Positions 45,735-54,225 of a DNA stretch of 64,000 bases are shown one piece after another; within the stretch, counting starts at the first letter, position 1; every line of letters starts with the position of its first letter. The translations under genes and the position numbers were made by a program. Below the pieces are notes generated by a model that saw only the letters and a list, made by a program, of their open reading frames with translations, made no database searches and was not told the origin of the DNA. The DNA lies in the NCBI GenBank assembly GCA_020630875.1, contig JAHDIH010000001.1, positions 496,001-560,000 on the forward strand, written 5' to 3'. Origin of the DNA: Deltaproteobacteria bacterium. GTDB lineage: Bacteria; Myxococcota_A; Polyangia; Haliangiales; Haliangiaceae.

Positions 45735-45775
45735 TCGGACTACGTATCAGTCCGAAATCGTTCATGTTTGTCCGA
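45735..45775. promoter_or_regulatory. Possible operator: inverted and direct GTCCGA repeats
   Basis: A perfect inverted repeat TCGGACT (45735-45741), a 7-base centre, AGTCCGA (45749-45755). A further TGTCCGA lies at 45769-45775, exactly 20 bases (about two helix turns) after the second arm. It lies in the gap between the divergent ribbon-helix-helix and dksA-like genes. Ribbon-helix-helix proteins often bind such short repeated half-sites. Confidence 0.4.
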
Positions 45776-45806
45776 CATGTGGGTGAATGCAAGATGGTGT
45801 GACCCC

Positions 45807-45834
45807 TTGCGTTCTCAGAATCCTGAGTTAGAGT
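45807..45834 (+). promoter_or_regulatory. Possible promoter of the dksA-like gene
   Basis: TTGCGT (45807-45812), 16 bases, TAGAGT (45829-45834), each with about 4 of 6 consensus positions. A leader of about 40 bases would follow. Weak, supported mainly by position. Confidence 0.3.
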
Positions 45835-45878
45835 AGTGGGCCCGGCGAGTTTGCCGGCATAGATAAGGAGTCCACAAG

Positions 45879-46253
45879 ATGGCACGAGCATTATCCAAAA
45901 AAGAGATCGAAAAGATTAGAAAAATTCTACTAGAGAAAAAACAAGCGGTTGTAGACCGCGCGCAACGTACCCTTAGAGAAGAGATGACCCTAGATCCAAA
46001 CGATTTAGCGGATGAGATGGACTTAGCTTCCAGCGAATACAATCAACAATTCGAGTTTCGTCTCAGGGGGAGAGAGAAAAAGCTTTTGGCCAAGATTGAG
46101 CTGGCCTTGTCTCGTATGGACGCTGGCACTTTCGGGATTTGCGAAGATTGCGACGAGATAATCGGTAAGAAACGATTAGAGGCTCGCCCGGAAACAACGC
46201 TGTGCATTCAATGTAAGGAGGCCCAAGAGCGCGAAGAGGCTGCTTTCAGCTAG
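45879..46253 (+). CDS. dksA: DksA/TraR-type RNA polymerase-binding zinc-finger protein
   Basis: Binds in the secondary channel of RNA polymerase and tunes transcription with ppGpp. The 124-residue protein has a coiled-coil part and a C4 zinc finger: Cys88-x2-Cys91 and Cys109-x2-Cys112. The coiled-coil tip motif DxxDxA, needed for activity in E. coli DksA, is kept as Asp39-Asp42-Ala44 in DPNDLADE. The linker GKKRLEARPETTLC is also close to DksA. The N-terminus is shorter than in E. coli. The start ATG has a clear AAGGAG site upstream. Confidence 0.92.
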   Translation: MARALSKKEIEKIRKILLEKKQAVVDRAQRTLREEMTLDPNDLADEMDLASSEYNQQFEFRLRGREKKLLAKIELALSRMDAGTFGICEDCDEIIGKKRLEARPETTLCIQCKEAQEREEAAFS

Positions 46254-46281
46254 TGACGGCAGTCACATGGGGGGGCATGTG
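46253..46281 (+). promoter_or_regulatory. Two overlapping, mutually exclusive hairpins after the dksA-like gene
   Basis: GTGAC-GGCA-GTCAC (46253-46266) and CACATG-GGGGGG-CATGTG (46264-46281) share the CAC at 46264-46266, so only one can form at a time. There is no T-run directly after, so neither is a standard terminator. Confidence 0.4.
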
Positions 46282-46306
46282 AGAAAAACTTTGTATTTCC
46301 GTAGCG

Positions 46307-46336
46307 TTGACAGCGTCCTTGATCCGCAGGCAAAAT
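46307..46336 (+). promoter_or_regulatory. Predicted sigma-70 promoter of the YXWGXW lipoprotein
   Basis: A perfect TTGACA (46307-46312), 18 bases, then CAAAAT (46331-46336, 4 of 6). The leader to the ATG at 46399 would be about 55 bases. Confidence 0.45.
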
Positions 46337-46398
46337 TTGTTTGATTTTCGCGGGGGCACGAAGCGTCTGACGTCTACCAATCCAAATAGGAGTTGAAC

Positions 46399-47256
46399 AT
46401 GAAATCAAAATTAGTTTTTACAGTATTTTTCGTTGCGACGATGGCGATGCTTTCATCCGGATGCATTGTTGAAACCTCTGGGTCCGCTGGCCTTTACGCC
46501 GATACCGCGCCACCAGCCCCTCAGTACCAGCAAGTTGCACCACGAGCAGGTTACGTTTGGGTTCGAGGTCGCTACGTTCGTCGAGGCAATCGATGGGTCT
46601 GGCGTCGTGGACGGTACGTTCGCGCGAGACAAAACCAACAGTGGCAAGATGGACGTTGGGAAAACCGCAACGGCCGCTATCGATGGCGTCAAGGACGCTG
46701 GGTCCGTGGCACGAACGTTCGGCCTAATCGTCCTGCCAATCGCTGCCCTGCAGGGGCTCATCTTACTCAAGATGGTCGTTGCATCAATCAACCCGCGGCG
46801 CCACCGGCAGGGGGCTGTCCTCCAGGACACACCATGCGCGGGACTACTTGTGTACCAATTGCTCAGCCTCAAGCTCCCACACTCCCTGCCTGCCAACCTG
46901 GTTTTCAGCGTAGAGGGCGTAACTGCGTAAGAGTCAATCATGGGCATACTTCAGCGGCACCGAGGCCGCCGGCGGTTCAGCCGGTTCGCTGCAACCGCGG
47001 CTGGGTTGCTAGAAACGGTCGATGTTTTGCATCTCCCTATCCTACGTACGCTCCACCACCACGAAAAGCTTTCACTCCGACCAAGCGTCGCGTGGGACAC
47101 TTCTGGGTACAAGGGCATTGGGGCTGGAGTAACGGCGCTTACGTATGGCAAAAAGGTCATTGGGATGTGGTGCGCCCACGGCAGCGATGGATCACTGGCA
47201 AATGGAAAGCTCAAAGCCAAGGACGTTGGGTTTGGGTAGACGGTCGTTGGGAATAG
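46399..47256 (+). CDS. YXWGXW-type repeat lipoprotein
   Basis: A 285-residue secreted lipoprotein; ATG 46399 follows AGGAG by 6-7 bases. The signal MKSKLVFTVFFVATMAMLSSGC ends at Cys22. The mature part is very rich in Trp, Arg, Gly and Tyr, with repeats such as GYVWVRGRYVRRGNRWVWRR and HWGWSNGAYVWQKGHWD, matching the YXWGXW repeat type. A Cys/Pro-rich middle section (GGCPPGHTMRGTTCVP) may be disulfide-bonded. The function is unknown; the basic, aromatic nature suggests envelope or polysaccharide contact. A terminator follows at 47285. Confidence 0.88.
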   Translation: MKSKLVFTVFFVATMAMLSSGCIVETSGSAGLYADTAPPAPQYQQVAPRAGYVWVRGRYVRRGNRWVWRRGRYVRARQNQQWQDGRWENRNGRYRWRQGRWVRGTNVRPNRPANRCPAGAHLTQDGRCINQPAAPPAGGCPPGHTMRGTTCVPIAQPQAPTLPACQPGFQRRGRNCVRVNHGHTSAAPRPPAVQPVRCNRGWVARNGRCFASPYPTYAPPPRKAFTPTKRRVGHFWVQGHWGWSNGAYVWQKGHWDVVRPRQRWITGKWKAQSQGRWVWVDGRWE

Positions 47257-47284
47257 AATCAATCACGCCGACTTATATGAGTTT

Positions 47285-47310
47285 AAAGCGCCTTACTGAG
47301 GCGCTTTTTC
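47285..47310 (+). terminator. Rho-independent terminator after the YXWGXW lipoprotein
   Basis: A 9-base stem AAAGCGCCT / AGGCGCTTT with a TACTG loop, running into TTTTTC. It lies 28 bases after the stop codon and just before the porin gene. Confidence 0.88.
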
Positions 47311-47335
47311 TTTACCTTTATTTGAGTGAACCACC

Positions 47336-48718
47336 ATGAGGCTGCTACAACAAAGCTCCGTGAAGTATTTTTCCATTACTCTAACGCTCTGTTTTCTTTC
47401 TTCTCTCGCTCATTCTCAAAGTGCCTCGTCACCAAAGGAAGAAGCTGAGAATGTGGCGATGGAACGTGACATTCCTTCGCTAACCGCAAGAATCGCAATT
47501 CTGGAAGAGAAAATCGCTCAGTTGAAAGTCGCGGCTGGTGACGATCACGTCGTAGTGCTGGATCGCCACGACAAAGAACTTCAAGAACTCAGAGAGCAAG
47601 TGGCAGAGATGTCGGCGTGGGTAAGGGACAGTCAAACGTCGACAGTTTCGAATTTAGCTCGTGAGCTTGGCGTCTATGGGTTCCTACAAGGTGGCGTCAG
47701 TGGAGACTTAGTCGGTAGGGAGTTTTTATCCGGTGGTTTTTACTTACGTCGGGCGCGTCTCGGGCTTCACGGCGAACGAGGACCCGTTTCGTATAGAATC
47801 GAGGCAGAGCTTTCGACTCCGGCTCTTTTGGACTTTTATTTCGATTACCGCTTAAACGATCACTTGGATATTCGTTTTGGACAATTCAAAGTTCCATTTA
47901 CGAAAAGTTTTATGCTTTCTTCTGCGGAACTTATTTTTGCGGATCGCGCGCAAGCTGTAGAACAATTTCGTTACACACGGGATATTGGAGTTGCAATAAG
48001 GGGCGCCTACGATAGGTTTTCTTTCAACGTTGGTATCTTCAACGGCGCGGGACCAAACCGAGGACCTGACAACAAAACACCTGGCGCCTTTGCAAGAGTC
48101 AACGCAGCTGTTGTAGGCCATGATGCTGTTTTGCCCGATCACGATATTCAAGGGGACTCACCTCTGCGGGTTGCGTTGGGAGGCTCAGGGGTTATCGACG
48201 AAAAAGCCGTGCCTGGTACTATTGCGAATATCGCCGTCAATCGTGACGCCGACAGCGATGGCATCTTCGATAGCGTATTGCTCGCAAGCGCTGGTCTTGA
48301 CCTCACACTGATGTATCACGGTTGGCACTTCACCGCAGAAACAACATTTAGGCACGAAAAATGGCGTGACACCTTCGCGATGAACCCTGGGTTGGTGAAC
48401 GCCGTCGGAGCTCGCCAGAATCGAAATTATTGGACGTTTCACGGGCACCTCGCAAAAACTCTGATTGATAACAGACTGCTTGCTGCCGTTCGATTGGGAC
48501 ATACCAGACTTCCCTTTTTTCGAGCCGGTGATTTAACAGGAGTGGTTCCCCGCTCCGATAGGGCATTTGAAGGCAGCGCGATACTTCAGCACTACCGAAG
48601 TGGAAGTCGGGTGTTGGGATTGATGTATTCACTTTATCGCAATACGAATCGTACGACTTCCGATCCTGCGGACAATATCAGTCATCGAATCCTGCTTGAA
48701 GCTCAGTTCAAATTTTAA
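47336..48718 (+). CDS. OprO/OprP-type outer-membrane porin
   Basis: A 460-residue predicted porin. It has a signal peptide (cleavage near SLAHSQS), a coiled coil (about 45-100, TARIAILEEKIAQLKV), then a beta barrel with the family pattern FYLRRARLGLHGERGPVSYR and DIRFGQFKVPFTKSFM. It ends RILLEAQFKF with the terminal Phe typical of outer-membrane proteins. The OprP family includes phosphate- and polyphosphate-selective channels, but the selectivity here cannot be fixed by sequence alone. N-terminal coiled coils are known in trimeric porins and may reach the periplasm. No phosphate-uptake genes are nearby. Confidence 0.88.
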   Translation: MRLLQQSSVKYFSITLTLCFLSSLAHSQSASSPKEEAENVAMERDIPSLTARIAILEEKIAQLKVAAGDDHVVVLDRHDKELQELREQVAEMSAWVRDSQTSTVSNLARELGVYGFLQGGVSGDLVGREFLSGGFYLRRARLGLHGERGPVSYRIEAELSTPALLDFYFDYRLNDHLDIRFGQFKVPFTKSFMLSSAELIFADRAQAVEQFRYTRDIGVAIRGAYDRFSFNVGIFNGAGPNRGPDNKTPGAFARVNAAVVGHDAVLPDHDIQGDSPLRVALGGSGVIDEKAVPGTIANIAVNRDADSDGIFDSVLLASAGLDLTLMYHGWHFTAETTFRHEKWRDTFAMNPGLVNAVGARQNRNYWTFHGHLAKTLIDNRLLAAVRLGHTRLPFFRAGDLTGVVPRSDRAFEGSAILQHYRSGSRVLGLMYSLYRNTNRTTSDPADNISHRILLEAQFKF

Positions 48719-48773
48719 GGAAGCGACTAGATTTCTGTCTTGCGCCAGCGTCGGTGACAGATCACAATCGGGC

Positions 48774-50081
48774 ATGTTTAAGATATTGCCTCTAGTCGTG
48801 ACATTGGTTGGGTGTGCCACAAGTAGTAAGTCCGTCGATAGTCTAGCAAGAGAGGGCGATTATATTGCCGCAGAGAAAAAGGCAGCAGAGCTTATTGGCG
48901 ACGCTCCTGGCGATCACAAAAATAAGAAGCTGTGGCGAGCTAAGGCTAAAGCGATAATGCATCAAGGGGAGCACAAAAGAGCTGTTTCTCAGTGGCCGTA
49001 CAAGCATGCGGACAAATCGTTGACCGAAGATTTGGCCCTAATCATTTTATGGCAAGAACTTCAGTCGGGGAATCCTGAGAGTGTGCTTGCTGCGATAGAG
49101 GTGGTGGAGCGTCACGACCTGACCGTATTCGTAGACAATTTGGGAAAGTTGTTGCAGCACGATGACGAAAGAATTGTTGCTCGTTCGGGCGTTGCGATGT
49201 TTCGGTTTGGCGACATGAAGAAACACCTGAGACGTTTGCTTCGTTCGAGCAACGACGAGGTAAGGATTATCGTTGGTAGAGGTATACTTCGCAAAGGAGA
49301 TGCCGAACTAAAGGCAGAGCTTGCTGCTAGGATTGGTGACTCTAATGAGACGGTGCGAAAACTGGCGATTCAAGCAATTCGTAACAACGCGGTACTAAAG
49401 AAAGTACTTTCAGACGAAGATAGCGGCGTGCGAGCTGCCGCGATTCGTCGCCTCGGCACTATTGGCGACAGTCAGCCGCTTTATGAAAAACTGTTGCAAG
49501 AGTCGCAAGCAATGCCAGTGGGGCTGGCGTTGGCGGACGTGGTCAAAGGACTCTCCGCTGATTTTTCAAAGCAACACAAGGTCGTTCAAATAGCCTGGGC
49601 AGGAAAGCGTGGTAAACAGGAACTGATCCGCACTGCATTGATGTCTTCCGAGACGTCTCATGTTTTTAGTGCGCTTGTTTACATTTCGGTTCTTCCACAG
49701 CTTGAGCGCTGGCAGCGGTTAGGCGCGCTGCTTGCAAGTCGCAGCGTTTCTATTCAACTACAAGCGGCGTCGAAGCTACGAGAGCTTGGTCAGACGGAGC
49801 GGGCTAACGCAAAGTTAGAAGAGATAGTCGAACTTGACTCTTCTGAGTCTATTGCTGCCGCGGAACTATTGCTTCGACAAACTGACGACCGAGATTTGTG
49901 GCGCTTAGCCAATGGCTACGTTGCCGAAAAACTAGACAAGTTAGAAGATCCTCTGACTCGTAACTCATTCATTAGAATTCTTCGAGGGCAGGGGCTCGTC
50001 TCGACACTAGTCATGGCGTTGGGCGATAGCGACTCTACTAATAGAGTGCTTGCTGCTGATTTGGTATTCGAAGCCCTTTAG
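48774..50081 (+). CDS. HEAT-repeat lipoprotein
   Basis: A 435-residue predicted lipoprotein from ATG 48774 (MFKILPLVVTLVGC, Cys14). The longer frame from 48696 would put the signal 26 residues in, so it is rejected. After the signal come a TPR-like part (about 20-100), then alpha-helical HEAT repeats such as DERIVARSGVAMFRFGD, DNEVRIIVGRGIL-like (SNDEVRIIVGRGIL) and SGVRAAAIRRLGTIGDS. Such arrays form curved surfaces for protein contacts. It may act as a periplasmic or outer-membrane scaffold. It follows the porin with a 55-base gap on the same strand and overlaps the convergent DUF1801 gene by 4 bases. Confidence 0.82.
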   Translation: MFKILPLVVTLVGCATSSKSVDSLAREGDYIAAEKKAAELIGDAPGDHKNKKLWRAKAKAIMHQGEHKRAVSQWPYKHADKSLTEDLALIILWQELQSGNPESVLAAIEVVERHDLTVFVDNLGKLLQHDDERIVARSGVAMFRFGDMKKHLRRLLRSSNDEVRIIVGRGILRKGDAELKAELAARIGDSNETVRKLAIQAIRNNAVLKKVLSDEDSGVRAAAIRRLGTIGDSQPLYEKLLQESQAMPVGLALADVVKGLSADFSKQHKVVQIAWAGKRGKQELIRTALMSSETSHVFSALVYISVLPQLERWQRLGALLASRSVSIQLQAASKLRELGQTERANAKLEEIVELDSSESIAAAELLLRQTDDRDLWRLANGYVAEKLDKLEDPLTRNSFIRILRGQGLVSTLVMALGDSDSTNRVLAADLVFEAL

Positions 50082-50491
50082 CTGTAGTCAATGTCTCCAT
50101 TGCCAACGAGCTGCGTTGACTGTTTGATTAGTTCCCACAGTTTACTGCGGTTGATTTGGTCCAGTGTTTTGATATAGAGGCACGACTTGCCAGTTGTAAA
50201 TTTTCCCAGTTGGCTCAGGTCTAACTTGGCAAATCCACTGAGCAAGTAAATCGTGAGCGCAGAGCTCCTCGGTGAAAAACCCGTCATCATCCAAGTGCCT
50301 TGGCGCCCTGAAGGGTAAATGTAGTCGTAACTTCCGAAGCCAATTATGGACGGTCCCCACATTTTTGCAGGCTCACCCAATAGTTCCGAGATGGTTTCCA
50401 GAAGTTCGATGCAGTCTTCGCGTCTTCCTTGCGGCTGACGTGCAATGAAACTTCGAGGCGAGTTGCCAGTAGGTCTGGTTTTAAGTCCCAT
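50078..50491 (-). CDS. DUF1801 domain protein
   Basis: A 137-residue cytoplasmic protein of the DUF1801/YdhG-like type. Typical features are the start RREDCIELLETISELLGE, MWGPSIIGFGSYDYIYPSGR and the later YLLSGFAKLDLSQLGKFTTG with CLYIKTLDQIN. The function of this family is not settled; members have a frataxin-like fold. It sits between the HEAT lipoprotein (convergent) and pfkA (divergent). Confidence 0.88.
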   Translation of the reverse strand: MGLKTRPTGNSPRSFIARQPQGRREDCIELLETISELLGEPAKMWGPSIIGFGSYDYIYPSGRQGTWMMTGFSPRSSALTIYLLSGFAKLDLSQLGKFTTGKSCLYIKTLDQINRSKLWELIKQSTQLVGNGDIDYS

Positions 50492-50543
50492 TAATATAGC
50501 CTACTACAAAGCGCGTAAATTTCGACTATGATAGAGTTTCGAT

Positions 50544-51629
50544 GTGAAGGGGCGAATAGGAATACTAACTGGTGGCGGCGATTGTCCGGGATTAAACGCA
50601 ACAATACGTGCGGTCTACAGACATGCCTCCGCCACGCATGGTTGGGAAGTTATCGGAATACGGAACGGTTTCGAAGGCCTCTACACTGAATCGTACGTAG
50701 ATCTCACGAGGGAAGCGCCGCGCGGTCTGCTCGCAAAAGGTGGGACCATTCTTGGATCTTCAAATAGAGCCAACCCATTCGCATATCCCGTGGAACTTCC
50801 AGATGGTCGCGTGGAGGTTCATGACGTTTCTGCGAAATGCATTAAGAACTTGGCCAAACTTGATTTACAAGGTGTGGTGGTCGTTGGCGGCGATGGCACA
50901 CAAGGTTTTGCAAAGAAGTTTGTGGATCTTGGGGCTAAGATGGTCGGTGTCCCTAAAACCATCGATAATGACTTAGAGGCGACTGATTACACTATTGGCT
51001 TTCAAACTGCGGTGGAAGTAGTCGTAGATGCATTAGACCGACTGAAAACCACAGCTGAGTCCCACAGCAGAATTATGATTTGCGAAGTGATGGGGCGTTA
51101 TGCAGGGTGGATTGCGCTAAGTGGCGGAATCGCTGGCGGTGCAAACGCGATTCTAATACCAGAAATCGACTACGATATTTCAAAAGTTGCAGAACGAATC
51201 GAAAGCCGCGTAGCCCGTGGACACTCGTCATCAATCATCGTGGTCGCGGAAGGTGCCAAACCTGTAGGCGGAAGTCATGCCGAGCTTGAGAGCGCGGACG
51301 CTACTAAGCAGGCAAAACTAGGGGGAGCTGGGCATCGTCTGGCTGATGCGCTCGAGAAACACTGTTCTCACGAGGTACGAGTTACGGTGCTCGGTCACAT
51401 TCAACGTGGTGGTACTCCTTGTGCGTTTGATCGCGAGCTAGCGAGTCGTTTTGGGGTTCGAGCGGTGGATCTGATAGCGCAAAAGAAATTTGGCTACGTG
51501 ACGGCGCTTCGCGGTACAGAAATTGTAGAGAGACCAATAGAAGAAGCTGTGAAGAAAATCAAACTGGTAGACCCCGCTAGTGAAGTCGTAAAGTCGGCAA
51601 GAGCTTTGGGGATCGAGTTCGGTGGCTAA
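50544..51629 (+). CDS. pfkA: 6-phosphofructokinase
   Basis: Phosphorylates fructose 6-phosphate in glycolysis. The 361 residues start with GTG 50544 (GRIGILTGGGDCPGLNA). The phosphate-donor signature is GGDGT at 115-119, with Gly at the position where pyrophosphate enzymes have Asp, so ATP is the likely donor. The next motif reads PKTIDND with Lys138 rather than the Gly of E. coli PfkA, a combination found in group III ATP enzymes. The catalytic Asp is Asp141. It is isolated from the gap-pgk-tpiA operon. Its stop overlaps the next gene's stop by 4 bases. Confidence 0.95.
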   Translation: MKGRIGILTGGGDCPGLNATIRAVYRHASATHGWEVIGIRNGFEGLYTESYVDLTREAPRGLLAKGGTILGSSNRANPFAYPVELPDGRVEVHDVSAKCIKNLAKLDLQGVVVVGGDGTQGFAKKFVDLGAKMVGVPKTIDNDLEATDYTIGFQTAVEVVVDALDRLKTTAESHSRIMICEVMGRYAGWIALSGGIAGGANAILIPEIDYDISKVAERIESRVARGHSSSIIVVAEGAKPVGGSHAELESADATKQAKLGGAGHRLADALEKHCSHEVRVTVLGHIQRGGTPCAFDRELASRFGVRAVDLIAQKKFGYVTALRGTEIVERPIEEAVKKIKLVDPASEVVKSARALGIEFGG

Positions 51630-52465
51630 AGGTAAAGTCTGACGCCGAGTAAATTGGTCGACAAGTAGTAGTAGTGGTTGGTGACTTGTTTTAGTGCAGG
51701 GCTAAACATTAAGTTGATTTGCCAAAACAATGCCGCTCCCTTTTTCTTTTTTAAGGCTAACTCCATTTCAAAGTTTGAATGAAGAAATACAGAATGCGTT
51801 CGACTGTCTGCGCCATCATCTAAAATTCGACTGCCGCGTAAGAAAAGCTTGGGATGAGCAGTTGCGGTTAGTGATACGCCGCCTTTTGAAAGTACCGGGA
51901 GGGTGAGGTGTGTCGCCACCCCAATCTCATGGCGTATCGTAGAAAGCTCCGTGTAGCCCGTAGTTCGAATCGTTGCACGACCAGTTGCTCTTATGTGAGT
52001 TACGCCTCCGTACGCCCCGAGAAAGAGTTCGCTTCGTGCGCGATGCTCCCACAACGGATAGTCAAAATAGTTATGGAACCAGTTTTGTAGCGTTTCGCCT
52101 AGTTTACTGTTGTTTATCCCTGCCTCCACGTTCCATTCGTAGCTTAAGCTATCGGTCAACCGTTGGTTGCGCAGTCCAAAGTTTGCAGTAAGTAACGTGT
52201 GAAAATGGTCGAAAGGCGACTCGAAATAATTGGAGCTCGATCCCGTGCTATAGGGCGTATAAATTTCAAGAGCAATACCTGCTTGCCACTGTCGCGCTGT
52301 TAGAGAAATGTAGGACTCATGGGTCAGGTAGGAATCGTTGTAGTGAGGCGTTAGCGCTCTGGCAATAGGCGATGTGTCGTTTACGTAAGATTCGAAGTCG
52401 ACTACTACTCCGTCTGCGAAGGAAGGAGAACATGCTAGCGCAATTAGGAACAAACAACGTTTCAA
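51626..52465 (-). CDS. Predicted outer-membrane or exported beta-rich protein
   Basis: A 279-residue protein with a signal peptide (MKRCLFLIALACSPSFADG). The mature part is rich in alternating aromatic and polar residues (HESYISLTARQWQAGIALEI, YELSTIRHEIGV-like), as in beta barrels, and ends NLLGVRLYL. No family is recognised. It starts 11 bases before the end of the ABC gene pair on the same strand, so it may share their transcript. Confidence 0.7.
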   Translation of the reverse strand: MKRCLFLIALACSPSFADGVVVDFESYVNDTSPIARALTPHYNDSYLTHESYISLTARQWQAGIALEIYTPYSTGSSSNYFESPFDHFHTLLTANFGLRNQRLTDSLSYEWNVEAGINNSKLGETLQNWFHNYFDYPLWEHRARSELFLGAYGGVTHIRATGRATIRTTGYTELSTIRHEIGVATHLTLPVLSKGGVSLTATAHPKLFLRGSRILDDGADSRTHSVFLHSNFEMELALKKKKGAALFWQINLMFSPALKQVTNHYYYLSTNLLGVRLYL

Positions 52466-52476
52466 AAGAGGTCCCG

Positions 52477-54225
52477 TTAACTCGAACGTGAGAAACTTTT
52501 TTCTAGTGCCGCGAAGACGCCTTTTTGGGCAACAAGCTCGTCGTAGGTTCCGTGTTCTACAATCATTCCTTTTCTAAGTACCAAGATCGTATCAGCTCGC
52601 CGAATGGTCGATAACCGGTGTGCAATCGAGATTGTAGTTCGATTTTTAGTTAGTGCTTCCAGCGCTTTCTCGATAATTCTTTCAGAGTGCGGATCGATTT
52701 GCGCCGTCGCTTCGTCTAGAATAAGAATCTCGGTTCTTCTAAGTAGTGCTCTAGCAAATGCTACAAGTTGCCTTTGGCCCGCTGATAAGTTCGCGCCTCG
52801 ACTTGAGACGGCACGAGTGAGATCGATGCTTCCGTCCTCTTTGGTCATCAGTAGCTCTTCTCCTCCTAGCTCTGAAAGTACAGCGAGAATTTCTTCGTCT
52901 GATGCGGTAGTGCCCGCTCTTAGATTGGAACCGAGCGTGCCGTTAAACAAAAATGTGTCTTGGGTAATCGTTGTAATTTGTTTTCGGACCGCAGTTCCTT
53001 CAAGACTGGCAATGTTACGGCCCGCAAGAAATATTGCACCTTCTTGCGGGTCGTAGAGGCGGGTGAGTAATTTGATTATAGTTGATTTGCCTGAGCCGGT
53101 GGCGCCAACTAACGCTATGTGCGTACCCTGAGGCACGGAAAATGAGATGTCATGGAGGATAGGGTTGGCAAGACGATAAGCGAAACACACCTCGCGAAAT
53201 TCGACTAGGCCTTTGCTGCTGGTTGTTGGGCGCTCAATCACTGGCGCATCATCTACTTGGGAGTCAAGCAGAGCGCTTAGTCTTTCGATCGCGGCCATTG
53301 CGGACTGCATTACTCCGTACTTAGCCGAAAGATCTCGTACCGGCAGGAAAAACTTGTTGATGTATTCGATAAACGCAATGATCAAAGCGACGCTAAAGGC
53401 GGTTTCCGAGTCGCCCGTAGCGTACCAAGCAACTAGTGCAATGGCCATGATACTCACCGCTTCGACTAACGCATAAATCGTAGCATCGGCTTTGTTTGAG
53501 GTATGATAGGCATCGCGAAAATCACTGTTTTCCTTTACGAAGGACTTTTTTGCATCGCGTTCCATTTGAAACAGTTGAACGACCGCCAGGCCGGACAGGT
53601 GCTCTTGCATGTGCGCATTCATTGCTGCGAGCTTATGACGAATGATACGAAACGAAGTTCGCATGAGCTTACGGGCGTAATTGACAATGACCATCAACAG
53701 CGGCAGCGTGACCAGTACCACCAGAGTGAGTTCCACGCTTAAGTAGAACATCACTCCTAAGATTGCGAGTAGTTTGAGCAGATCGGCGATTAAGGTAATG
53801 ACGCCGTTGGCGAACATTTCATTGATGCTTTCGACATCTGTAGTGAGGCGCGTAAGAAGGGTGCCAATTGGCGTGTGATCGAAAAATGAACGCCCCTGAC
53901 CCATGACATGCTGGTAGGCGCCTTTTCGCAATCGATGCATGGCCTTTTGTCCTACTAGTTGCAAACAATACTGCTGCGCAAACGACGCAAAGGCATAGGC
54001 GACAACGCATCCGATATAAGCAAAGACAATTCCCTCTAGTCCTGACAGCAGCTTGGGCTCGATGTGTTTTTCAATTGCGACTTTTAGTAAGTACGGTTGA
54101 GCTAGCTCGAAGAGCAGAGCTACCGGTATGAGTAACGCCCCCAACAGGATTAGTGGCCACGATGGTTTGACGTAGAGCCACAGTCGCATGAGCAGCTGTA
54201 GATCACCTTGCTGTTTTTTAGACAT
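52477..54225 (-). CDS. Heterodimeric ABC exporter subunit, consensus-site half
   Basis: A 582-residue half-transporter: six membrane helices (about 20-300) then a nucleotide-binding domain. ATG 54225 has CAGGAGA 7 bases upstream and overlaps the previous gene by 8 bases. Walker A GATGSGKS is at 374-381, the ABC signature reads LSAGQ (480-484) instead of LSGGQ, and Walker B ends with catalytic Glu505 in LILDEATAQID. Together with the upstream gene this matches asymmetric pairs such as BmrCD, LmrCD and TM287/288, which export drugs, lipids or peptides. The substrate is unknown. Confidence 0.93.
   Translation of the reverse strand: MSKKQQGDLQLLMRLWLYVKPSWPLILLGALLIPVALLFELAQPYLLKVAIEKHIEPKLLSGLEGIVFAYIGCVVAYAFASFAQQYCLQLVGQKAMHRLRKGAYQHVMGQGRSFFDHTPIGTLLTRLTTDVESINEMFANGVITLIADLLKLLAILGVMFYLSVELTLVVLVTLPLLMVIVNYARKLMRTSFRIIRHKLAAMNAHMQEHLSGLAVVQLFQMERDAKKSFVKENSDFRDAYHTSNKADATIYALVEAVSIMAIALVAWYATGDSETAFSVALIIAFIEYINKFFLPVRDLSAKYGVMQSAMAAIERLSALLDSQVDDAPVIERPTTSSKGLVEFREVCFAYRLANPILHDISFSVPQGTHIALVGATGSGKSTIIKLLTRLYDPQEGAIFLAGRNIASLEGTAVRKQITTITQDTFLFNGTLGSNLRAGTTASDEEILAVLSELGGEELLMTKEDGSIDLTRAVSSRGANLSAGQRQLVAFARALLRRTEILILDEATAQIDPHSERIIEKALEALTKNRTTISIAHRLSTIRRADTILVLRKGMIVEHGTYDELVAQKGVFAALEKSFSRSS

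Noticed and set aside
46433..46947. Two 164-165 codon frames overlapping the YXWGXW gene on both strands
   Set aside because: Both are shadows; the YXWGXW frame has a signal peptide, lipobox and ribosome binding site.
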